A stretch of DNA of 25,041 nucleotides from Dehalococcoidia bacterium (GTDB lineage: Bacteria; Chloroflexota; Dehalococcoidia; GIF9; AB-539-J10). Positions 15,245-22,986 of the stretch are shown here, piece after piece. Position 1 is the stretch's first letter. Each line of letters opens with the position of its first letter. A model generated the notes under the pieces. It worked only from the letters and a program-made list of their open reading frames with translations, had not been told where the DNA came from and did not search any database. A program made the position numbers and the translations under genes. The stretch is from assembly GCA_030603485.1 (NCBI GenBank), contig JAUVXS010000004.1, forward strand, positions 1-25,041. The letters run 5' to 3'.

Positions 15245-16386
15245 AAATAGTCCTCGTTTGTGGTGCCAGGCCAAATTTCATGAAGATAGCCCCCCTGCTC
15301 AGGGCGATAAACAAGCATAATGCTTCTTCAAAGGTAAATCCCATTGAACCGATCCTTGTCCACACCGGTCAGCATTACGACTATGAAATGTCTCAGGTCT
15401 TCTTCCAAGACCTGGAGTTGCCCAAACCTGATGTTTATCTCGGAGTCGGTTCAGGTACACATGCCGAGCAGACAGCCAGAGTCATGATTGAGTTTGAGAA
15501 GGTGCTGCTGAAGGAAAAACCTGATTTAGTCGTAGTGGTCGGTGATGTGAACTCCACGCTTGCGGGCGCTCTGACAGCGGTGAAACTGCATATACCGCTG
15601 GCTCATGTGGAAGCTGGGTTACGCTCTTACGACCGCACCATGCCCGAGGAGATAAACCGTCTTCTCACCGACCAAATCTCGGATTACCTATTTACCCCTT
15701 CACGGGATGCCGATGAGAATCTAAAGAGAGAAGGTATTCCTCAAGAAAAGATATTCTTTGTTGGCAACGTGATGGTAGATAGTCTGCTTTTTAATAAAGC
15801 CAGAGCCGACCAATCTCAAATCCTCACTCAGTTGAAATTAGCCGGAGAAGGTTATGCCCTGCTAACCCTGCATCGCCCCAGCAACGTTGACGAAAAACAC
15901 AGTCTGACGAACATTATGAGTGCAATAACCAACATATCCGAGTGGATTCCTGTAGTCTTTCCTGCTCACCCCCGCACCCAGAAAAATCTCCGTGAATTCA
16001 ACCTTGACCCTCATGCCACTGTCATTGCGAGCCCGGCTGAAGCGAAAGCGTGGCAATCTCAATCTAATATGTTAATAACTCCCCCTCTAAGCTACCTTGA
16101 TTTCCTCAAGCTCGAGATGTATGCTAAATTTGTCATGACTGATTCCGGTGGAATTCAGGAGGAGACAACTGTACTGAATGTTCCCTGCTTAACCCTGAGA
16201 GACACGACTGAAAGGCCGATGACCATAACCCGGGGGACTAATATGCTCGTAGGCAATAGACCACGGAAGATTATCGAAGAGGCGTCCAAAATCCTCGCCT
16301 CTAAGTCTCAATCTCCACCCCACGTCGAGCTGTGGGACGGCATAACTGCGGAGAGAATTATTGGTATACTTGCCAGAATAGAGTGA
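15241..16386 (+). CDS. wecB: UDP-N-acetylglucosamine 2-epimerase (non-hydrolysing)
   Basis: The 381-residue GT-B-fold enzyme interconverts UDP-GlcNAc and UDP-ManNAc in the cytoplasm. The conserved points are all visible: CGARPNFMK at the start, HTGQHYDYEMSQVFF, GDVNST (Asp102), HVEAGLRSYD (Glu124), PEEINR (Glu136/137), LHRPSNVDE (His211), TDSGGIQEE and the TTERPMT segment near the end. It therefore looks active. It follows the dehydrogenase by 89 bases; together they give a two-step route UDP-GlcNAc to UDP-ManNAc to UDP-ManNAcA, a building block of several bacterial polysaccharides and of archaeal N-glycans. The WbpI branch of the family (acting on diacetylated uronates) is a less likely alternative. 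Confidence 0.93.
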   Translation: MKIVLVCGARPNFMKIAPLLRAINKHNASSKVNPIEPILVHTGQHYDYEMSQVFFQDLELPKPDVYLGVGSGTHAEQTARVMIEFEKVLLKEKPDLVVVVGDVNSTLAGALTAVKLHIPLAHVEAGLRSYDRTMPEEINRLLTDQISDYLFTPSRDADENLKREGIPQEKIFFVGNVMVDSLLFNKARADQSQILTQLKLAGEGYALLTLHRPSNVDEKHSLTNIMSAITNISEWIPVVFPAHPRTQKNLREFNLDPHATVIASPAEAKAWQSQSNMLITPPLSYLDFLKLEMYAKFVMTDSGGIQEETTVLNVPCLTLRDTTERPMTITRGTNMLVGNRPRKIIEEASKILASKSQSPPHVELWDGITAERIIGILARIE

Positions 16387-16450
16387 ACGGTTCAAATTAC
16401 AAGAGGGTAAGGTATGGAAACTGGCGAAGGAATGTCAATGGGGGACTTAA

Positions 16451-17092
16451 ATGACCTCTGATCTTCTGACTCAAGAAAAAGCTATAGAATATTGGGAGGA
16501 GCGGCACAGGGAAAGCAATATTTTGAAAGCTGGGGGCGACAGGGGGCTGAGCGACGCAGCTAACAAGCTTTTCTACGCGCTCCGCGCAGGGAGGCTTCTC
16601 GAACTTATTGCACGAAGGTTCAATCCTTTGTCGCCACTGCTAATCCTGGATGCTGGTTGCGGGAGAGGGCTGTTCAGCGACCTGTTAAGCAGAGGCGGGC
16701 ACATAGTAACTGGGATCGACAGCAGCAAGACTGCGATAGAGTATTGCATTGATAACTGCTCAGGGGAATACTTTTGTTCCGAAATTCGCAATTTTAGACC
16801 GCGGAGCCTGTTTGACGTAGTTTACTCGATTGATGTAATGTTCCACATTCTTGATGACAGGGTATGGGAGGACTCTCTCGCTAATTTGTGCAGCACGGTG
16901 ATTACCGGTGGACTGCTTATCATTACAGATACACATCTCAAAGAGCGATGGATAAAAGGAGACTACATAGTCCATCGCCCGAGTGACGATTACCTCGGAG
17001 TCACTCAACAGGTTGGCCTATCTTTCAAAGATTTCCACCCGTATAATTTTGGAGGGAATCCTATTGGCTTTTATGTATTTGAAAGACCGTGA
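16451..17092 (+). CDS. Class I SAM-dependent methyltransferase
   Basis: The 213 residues form a stand-alone Rossmann methyltransferase. Motif I is ILDAGCGRG (65-73), followed by the acidic residue in VTGIDSS at the end of strand 2, and a VVYSIDVMFHI segment as motif post-II. The substrate is not readable; its place between sugar-nucleotide genes and a multi-glycosyltransferase gene suggests an O- or N-methylation of a glycan or sugar. GGGGGA lies shortly before ATG 16451. The stop codon overlaps the GTG of the next gene in GTGA, so both are translationally coupled. Unlike the later proteins in the island, it lacks the 39-residue PGRNT cassette. Confidence 0.8.
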   Translation: MTSDLLTQEKAIEYWEERHRESNILKAGGDRGLSDAANKLFYALRAGRLLELIARRFNPLSPLLILDAGCGRGLFSDLLSRGGHIVTGIDSSKTAIEYCIDNCSGEYFCSEIRNFRPRSLFDVVYSIDVMFHILDDRVWEDSLANLCSTVITGGLLIITDTHLKERWIKGDYIVHRPSDDYLGVTQQVGLSFKDFHPYNFGGNPIGFYVFERP

Positions 17093-20000
17093 GGTGTATA
17101 CACACGATGCGACTTAGTGATGCTGTTGGCGATTTATTCCACAAGATCGACTCCATCGTGGATTCAACTCCTCAACAGTGGAACGTGGCGACTTATATGC
17201 AGGCTCCACCTCATGTTAAGTACACTTGCATCGCAAACGCAGCCGAGATAGAACAGGCGAGGACGTCGGCAAGTGGAGGGGCAGCCTGCCTGGTTGTTGG
17301 CGTTGAGACCGAGGACCGATATCGGTTCGACGAGGCAATTCTAAAAGGCCTGTGTGTAGGAGATTTCTGTTTGGTTATTTTCGACGTTTGGCATCCTGGA
17401 AACCTTCTCAGAACTGCACACGTGCTTGCTCAAAGTGGTCTGGTCGTAGAGTCAATCAACGAGGTGGAACACAGGGTCTTTGAAACAGTGGTGCTCGCAG
17501 AAAAAATCGCTAACGATGATAGTGTCGGTCTACTAAGACTGAAAAACGAAATCCAGTTATATATTGTCCAATCCCGGTACTATGCAGCAGAATCCGACGC
17601 TGGAAAGAAAAACATCGAAAAGCTCAAAGCCGAGCGAGAGGCACTGGCTAGGGAAACAACGCGTTTGAAGGCAGAGCTGGCAGCGGTGAGAGGTTCCCTC
17701 TCATTTCAGCTGGGGAGTATGCTGATTCAGGCCGTCCGCAGGCCCGGGCGCAATACCATCTTGCTGCCGTATCGTGTGTTCAGATTGGGTATTAGGGCAG
17801 TCAGGAGAAAGCCTTCGCCTGCGCTGCCAAAGACAGCTACTAATAAGGCGTACGTGCTGGAAACAGTCAAAAAAAGAATCAATGAGATCAAGCAGGAAAT
17901 GGGAAGCGCCGCTACAGATACTGTTGAACCACGAAGGAAAGATTTGAGAATTGCGGTCATAATGGACAAATTTACCTACGACTGCTTTAAATATGAAGCT
18001 AACCTGATTACATTCACACCAGAGGACTGGAAAGAGGTACTAAGCAAGAGTAGACCTGACTTTCTGCTTGTTGAGTCCGCCTGGCAGGGGAATGATTCCT
18101 CATGGGGGTCTCAAATAGTCAATTTGGGACAAAAGTCAGATAGTCAGTTACCAGAGCTGGTTCAGTGGTGCAAGACCCAGAACATATCTACAGCATTCTG
18201 GAATAAGGAAGACCCCGCACATTATCACGAGTTTCGGGATGCCGCAAGGCTATTTGATTATGTCTTTACCACTGATGCTGATTGTATAGAAAGCTATAAA
18301 AAGGACCTCGGGCACAATAATATTTTTTGCCTTCCCTTTGCGGTACAACCAAAAATACATAACCCGATAAGTAGCGGGGAAAAAATGAGAGACATAGCCT
18401 TTGCGGGTTCATGGTATGAAGGAGAAACAGAGTACAGGAAGCATAGAAAAGAACAAATCAGCAATATACTTGTGCCGGCACTCAAGTATCATGTTGACAT
18501 ATTCGACCGGCACTACATGTTAAATAATGATAGATACAGGTTTCCGGAACAATATCAGCCATATATTGTTGGCGAGTTGCCCTACGATGAAATGGTATAT
18601 GCCTATAAGATATACAGGATATTCCTGAATGTAAATAGTGTCATAAACAGCCCTACCATGTTTCCCAGGAGGGTTCTGGAAATTCTGGCTTCCAGCACCT
18701 GCGTCTTGAGCGGATATTGCAAAGGAATAGAGAACATGCTCGGCTCTGATATTGTGCCGATGAGCTCTTCTCCTCAGGAAACGCAATTACTTCTGAAGAA
18801 GCTTCTGGAGAATAAGGAACTAAGAGACAGATTGGCGCATCGAGGGCTGCGCAAGGTTATGAGAGAGTACACCTGTGAACAGAGACTTGATTACATTCTT
18901 CGGACAATGGGTATTGGTCAGGGTAACGATGGTGCTGAGAAGAAAGGGGTCTCAATAATCACCTGCACCAACAAGCTTATCTTCATGGAGAATATTTTTA
19001 CCAACTATGATAGACAGCAGTACGAAGACAAAGAGTTGATTATCGTGCTGAACAATGACCGGCTGGATTTGAGAGAGTGGAAAGACGAGGCGAAAAAACA
19101 CATGAACGTAAGTGTATTTCAAGTAGCTGAGGATGAACCGCTGGGCACCTGTCTCAATTTTGCCGTAGACAAAGCTTCATTAGCTTACATTGCCAAGTTT
19201 GATGATGACGATTATTACGCCCTGTCTTACCTGGAAGACCTTATGCTGGCATTTGACTATTCAAATGCCCATATCGTCGGTAAAGGAACACATTATGTTT
19301 ACTTTGAACGGACCGGCGCTTCGGCACTTAGAAATCCCGGCAATGAGCACCAGTATACACGGTGGGTCGCCGGTGGTACCATGGTCATAGAACGTGAAGT
19401 ATTTAACGAGGTGAAATTTAGCCCTCGACAGCCCGGTACGGACAGTCAATTTCTGAAGGATTGCCACCAGAAAGGGTTTCGAATATACTCGGCTGATAGA
19501 TTCAATTTTGTTCACATAAGAAGGTCAATACCTGACTTACACACATGGAAGGATGAGGAAAGATTATTAGCAGTATGCGAGCGCGTTACGTATCATACAG
19601 ATGATTATCGCATTATTTGTTCAGACCAGTATAAAGGGATGGTAGATACCAGCTATAGAAGTAATATTAGAATAGCCCTATATGCTGATGCTAACATGAA
19701 TTTAATTGATGGCTCATCGATCTGGACCGCATCCTTGGTGGAAGCACTCGCCGGCTTAGAATATACCGAAGTCTTCCTCTTCTTGAAATCTAAGGAAAAG
19801 AGAAGCCTGCTCACAAAGCCGCTCAAAAAATTGAGAAATGTTACCGTAATTAGCCCCGGTGGGAAAGGCAGCCTTATTCACCGCACTCTAACGCCCGAAG
19901 CAGCTCTAAACAAGATCGAGAACATGGATTCCCGATTAAACTTCGATGCTATTGTGCTTCGAGGGCTTTCTCTATGTGAAAAGGCTTCGCTTCGTGCTGG

Positions 20001-21816
20001 ACTACATGGTCGCCTGTGGACCTATCTGACGGACACTCCCCAGAAAAGCGAAGAATTGACAGACGCTATGCTGCAAACGCTGGATAAAATCGCCAGTGCA
20101 TCAAAATATATCCTTTGCCAGACCGAAGAATTTTGCTCATACTGGGGAAACTATATTCCTTCAGCACAAGGACGAATTAGACTTCTGCCCCCAATGATTC
20201 CTATTCCTAGTCGCCGAAGAGAAACGCCCACTGCAGTTAGACGTATATGCTACGCTGGGAAATTCGCGCCGCTGTGGGGCATATTCGAGATGTTCGCGGT
20301 TTTTGATTCGCTGCGTGCGGCGCACCCTGAAGTTGAGCTGCATATTTTCGGCGACAAAATCCACAACCCCCCAGAATTGCCTGGTTTTCAAAGAACTGTT
20401 CTGTCCTGTCTCAAGAATAGTCCTGGAATTGTCTGGTATCGTGGGCTCAGCAGAGAAGGTGTGCTCAGTCATATGACCGGAATGGACATTGGCTGGGCAT
20501 GGCGTAATCCCGAGTTAGAAAATAACACGCTCGAACTGTCTACCAAGATTCTGGAATATGGTATCTGTGGCCTCCCGGTCATTTTGGCCAGGAACAGGGT
20601 CAACGAAAAACTTTTAGGACCAGATTATCCTTTGTTTGCTAATACATATGACGAGGTTGTGGAGCTTCTTCACCGGCTGGCTAGCTCACCCGACATGCTC
20701 GCAGCAGCTTCAGCGAAGACTTATGCCGCCAGTGAACGATTCACTATAGAGAAGGTGAGGGAGAACTATATTCGACCGTTGGTTGGCGACGTATTGGAGC
20801 CTGGAGTCTTGAGCAGACCAACCAAGTGTGCCTCTATATTAGTGGCGGGCCACGACCTCAAGTTCATTGCCGGTCTCCGTAGAAAGTTCTTAGAGCAAGG
20901 ATATGCTGTCGCCATCGATAATTGGGAGGGACACAATAAACATGATGTCGGCAAAAGTCGAGAGCTAATTAAGGAGGCAGACATCATCATCAGCGAATGG
21001 TGTCTGGGAAACGCGGTCTGGTATTCTAAAAACAAACGACCAGGTCAGAAACATATTATTCGTTTCCACTTGCAGGAAAGAAATTTAAACTACCCTGAAA
21101 AGGTGGATATGCAGAATGTGGACACTATTATTTTCGTTGGCCCTCATATAAGACGTGAGGCAATAGCTCGCTTTGGATGGGAGGAATGGGCGGACAACAA
21201 ACTGACTGTTATTCCTAATTATGTCGACACCCAAGCGCTAGACCTACCGAAATCTGCTGAGGCGCAGTTCAATATTGGTATTGTCGGCATTGTTCCCCAG
21301 AGAAAACGGCTCGACCTTGCAGTGGACATTATTGAGAAACTAAGGCAGGAAGACGAGCGTTTTCATCTTTACGTCAAAGGCAAATTGCCCACTGAATATA
21401 GCTGGATGCTGGGAAGAGCCGAGGAATTGCGATACTATGACGACCAGATGGATAGAATCAAAAACTCAAATTTGCTCAAAGACGCCGTTTACTTTGACGG
21501 GTGGGGTGATGATATGCCTGAATGGTACCAGAAAATCGGTTTTATTCTATCTGTCAGTGATTTTGAGTCATTCCATCTCTCAGTCGCCGAGGGTGCAGCT
21601 TCCAGAGCAGTACCCGTCTTGCTTAAATGGGAGGGTGCTGAAGAGATATACCCTAAAGATTGGAGCTATCGCACGGTTGATGAAATCGTGAATGCTATAT
21701 TGGATATAGTTAAATCCGGTAACTATGAAGAGATTGGTCAATCATGGTACAACTTTGTGAAGGAGAATTTCTCCCTTGACCGTGTTTTTGCAATGTGGAA
21801 AGAGTTACTGAGTTGA
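17089..21816 (+). CDS. Multidomain glycosyltransferase with four GT domains
   Basis: This 1575-residue protein has at least six parts. (1) Residues 1-165 resemble the second half of a class I methyltransferase without motif I. (2) A coiled coil (about 170-200) leads into the PGRNT cassette (203-241). (3) About 285-612 is a CgeB-like GT-B domain. (4) About 620-855 is a GT2-type GT-A domain starting GVSIITCTNK, with the metal site KFDDDDYY (Asp705-708). (5) About 858-1235 is a GT-B domain of GT4 type with STKILEYGICGLPV (1151-1164). (6) About 1246-1575 is another GT4-like domain with the E-x7-E pattern Glu1493/Glu1501. No signal peptide or membrane helix is evident, so it should work on the cytoplasmic face, perhaps adding several sugars in sequence. 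GTG 17089 overlaps the previous stop; ATG 17107, ten bases after GAGGTG, is the alternative. Confidence 0.85.
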   Translation: MRCIHTMRLSDAVGDLFHKIDSIVDSTPQQWNVATYMQAPPHVKYTCIANAAEIEQARTSASGGAACLVVGVETEDRYRFDEAILKGLCVGDFCLVIFDVWHPGNLLRTAHVLAQSGLVVESINEVEHRVFETVVLAEKIANDDSVGLLRLKNEIQLYIVQSRYYAAESDAGKKNIEKLKAEREALARETTRLKAELAAVRGSLSFQLGSMLIQAVRRPGRNTILLPYRVFRLGIRAVRRKPSPALPKTATNKAYVLETVKKRINEIKQEMGSAATDTVEPRRKDLRIAVIMDKFTYDCFKYEANLITFTPEDWKEVLSKSRPDFLLVESAWQGNDSSWGSQIVNLGQKSDSQLPELVQWCKTQNISTAFWNKEDPAHYHEFRDAARLFDYVFTTDADCIESYKKDLGHNNIFCLPFAVQPKIHNPISSGEKMRDIAFAGSWYEGETEYRKHRKEQISNILVPALKYHVDIFDRHYMLNNDRYRFPEQYQPYIVGELPYDEMVYAYKIYRIFLNVNSVINSPTMFPRRVLEILASSTCVLSGYCKGIENMLGSDIVPMSSSPQETQLLLKKLLENKELRDRLAHRGLRKVMREYTCEQRLDYILRTMGIGQGNDGAEKKGVSIITCTNKLIFMENIFTNYDRQQYEDKELIIVLNNDRLDLREWKDEAKKHMNVSVFQVAEDEPLGTCLNFAVDKASLAYIAKFDDDDYYALSYLEDLMLAFDYSNAHIVGKGTHYVYFERTGASALRNPGNEHQYTRWVAGGTMVIEREVFNEVKFSPRQPGTDSQFLKDCHQKGFRIYSADRFNFVHIRRSIPDLHTWKDEERLLAVCERVTYHTDDYRIICSDQYKGMVDTSYRSNIRIALYADANMNLIDGSSIWTASLVEALAGLEYTEVFLFLKSKEKRSLLTKPLKKLRNVTVISPGGKGSLIHRTLTPEAALNKIENMDSRLNFDAIVLRGLSLCEKASLRAGLHGRLWTYLTDTPQKSEELTDAMLQTLDKIASASKYILCQTEEFCSYWGNYIPSAQGRIRLLPPMIPIPSRRRETPTAVRRICYAGKFAPLWGIFEMFAVFDSLRAAHPEVELHIFGDKIHNPPELPGFQRTVLSCLKNSPGIVWYRGLSREGVLSHMTGMDIGWAWRNPELENNTLELSTKILEYGICGLPVILARNRVNEKLLGPDYPLFANTYDEVVELLHRLASSPDMLAAASAKTYAASERFTIEKVRENYIRPLVGDVLEPGVLSRPTKCASILVAGHDLKFIAGLRRKFLEQGYAVAIDNWEGHNKHDVGKSRELIKEADIIISEWCLGNAVWYSKNKRPGQKHIIRFHLQERNLNYPEKVDMQNVDTIIFVGPHIRREAIARFGWEEWADNKLTVIPNYVDTQALDLPKSAEAQFNIGIVGIVPQRKRLDLAVDIIEKLRQEDERFHLYVKGKLPTEYSWMLGRAEELRYYDDQMDRIKNSNLLKDAVYFDGWGDDMPEWYQKIGFILSVSDFESFHLSVAEGAASRAVPVLLKWEGAEEIYPKDWSYRTVDEIVNAILDIVKSGNYEEIGQSWYNFVKENFSLDRVFAMWKELLS
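17695..17811 (+). repeat. PGRNT cassette, copy 1 (residues 203-241 of the four-GT protein)
   Basis: The 39-residue segment follows a charged coiled coil. It starts SLSFQLG, has IQAVRRPGRNTILLPYR in the middle and ends in RAVRRK. It is basic and probably two short amphipathic helices joined by the PGRN turn. Confidence 0.85.
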
Positions 21817-21850
21817 TGATGCTAGCACCTAGTGTTTGAGAGAAAATGGT

Positions 21851-22657
21851 ATGCATACCTTTATATACAATGGCAGAAGAGTAAATTTCGATGAGTCCGT
21901 GGATGCCATGTATTTAAGGCATTTCACCTCCCAGAAATTCTATGAACATGATTTTCTTCGCTATATTCAGAGCCTTGGGCTTGTGGGTACTTATTTAGAT
22001 ATAGGCGCTCATGTAGGTAATCACACCATTTTTTTTGGCATGTTTTGTGAATCCTTAGTCGTCATTGCCTTCGAACCATTAAGTGGATATGTTAATATGA
22101 TAAATAAGAACTTGTTATTGAATGATTTGCAAAGAAAATCAATCGTTATTCCCTTAGGTTTATCAGATGATTGTCAAATTGAAGAAATAGTATGGAATAA
22201 TAGTAAGGAGCCAATCATAACCACGACTCTCGATAAAATTACGAGCTTGCTTGCTTTTCCCCGCCCCATTGTAGTAATCAAGATTGATATCGAAGGTATG
22301 GAGTCAAAGGCTCTTAACGGAGCGAGAAATACAATCAATTTGCATAAACCTATTGTTTTTGCTGAAGCACACGACAATACTCGCGATATTCTGTTTTCAA
22401 CAATGGAGAGCTTAAATTATCGCTGGAGTGGCAAGGTTTTCAATGCTTCACCAACATATGAATTTATTCCTTATGAGGAAAAGTGGGTGACAACTGAATT
22501 GACGGCTACGAAAAAAGAATTGCAAGCGGTTAAGAGTTCCATCTCCTATCAATTGGGATATGCACTGACCCGATCCATACGTAAACCCGGCCGCAATACC
22601 CTGCTGCTTCCCTATCGTTTACTGCAATTGGTTCTCAGGGCTGTAAAAAGAAAATGA
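21851..22657 (+). CDS. FkbM family methyltransferase with C-terminal PGRNT cassette
   Basis: The 268 residues start with an FkbM-type SAM-dependent methyltransferase. Motif I is YLDIGAHVGNHT, followed by the acidic AFEPL at strand 2 and KIDIEGMESKAL, the strand-4 signature of FkbM proteins. Family members O-methylate sugars or polyketides. After the enzyme domain comes a short charged helix (TATKKELQAVK) and, as the very C-terminus, the 39-residue PGRNT cassette (22538-22654). ATG 21851 follows a GAGAGA stretch; an in-frame TTG at 21836 would add five residues without a visible ribosome site. It lies 34 bases after the four-GT gene and is more AT-rich than its neighbours, which may reflect a separate origin. 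Confidence 0.87.
   Translation: MHTFIYNGRRVNFDESVDAMYLRHFTSQKFYEHDFLRYIQSLGLVGTYLDIGAHVGNHTIFFGMFCESLVVIAFEPLSGYVNMINKNLLLNDLQRKSIVIPLGLSDDCQIEEIVWNNSKEPIITTTLDKITSLLAFPRPIVVIKIDIEGMESKALNGARNTINLHKPIVFAEAHDNTRDILFSTMESLNYRWSGKVFNASPTYEFIPYEEKWVTTELTATKKELQAVKSSISYQLGYALTRSIRKPGRNTLLLPYRLLQLVLRAVKRK
22538..22654 (+). repeat. PGRNT cassette, copy 2 (C-terminus of the FkbM protein)
   Basis: It starts SISYQLG, has SIRKPGRNTLLLPYR in the middle and ends RAVKRK directly before the stop codon, so the cassette is a complete C-terminal tail of exactly 39 residues here. Confidence 0.85.
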
Positions 22658-22986
22658 CTTGGCCACTCTGTTGCAGACGATGGACGGCCACCAAGAGATA
22701 AGGTAACAACGCGAGACGAAAAAATTCCTACAAAACATAACCCTTCCTATGCTGGTAACGGCAGTGTTGGTCGGCGGTATTCCTGCTTGTAGTAACCCAG
22801 CTGCTATTGATTCTGGTCTTAATACAGCTGATAGCCTGTCAGGTACGAGGATATGAGGTGTGAAATAGTTATCCAAGGAGTTAAAATAGTTGAAATTTGC
22901 ACGCCATATCTATAATAGGCAATGCCTCGGTCGCTTTATAAAGACAGGGTCCGAATTATGGCGCATTATTGTTGGGGGTAAACAAG
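22658..22986. other. Gene-free gap before the double methyltransferase gene
   Basis: These 329 bases contain only short open frames on both strands, none of which I recognise. The longest (minus strand, 22619-22876) overlaps the FkbM gene and shows no family pattern. A promoter-like pair lies at 22890-22916. The gap may be decayed coding sequence, as elsewhere in this island, but I cannot name a parent gene. Confidence 0.4.
22890..22916 (+). promoter_or_regulatory. Possible promoter of the double methyltransferase gene
   Basis: TTGAAA (22890-22895) and a perfect TATAAT (22911-22916) are separated by only 15 bases, which is short of the optimal 17. Transcription would start near 22923, about 64 bases before GTG 22987. 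Confidence 0.33.

Noticed and set aside
16414..16461. 15-codon ORF with a purine-rich upstream stretch just before the methyltransferase gene
   Set aside because: Too short to judge and without recognisable peptide features; the overlap with the next start could be chance.
22619..22876. 85-residue minus-strand frame in the gap before the double methyltransferase
   Set aside because: It overlaps the cassette-encoding end of the FkbM gene and resembles no family I know.
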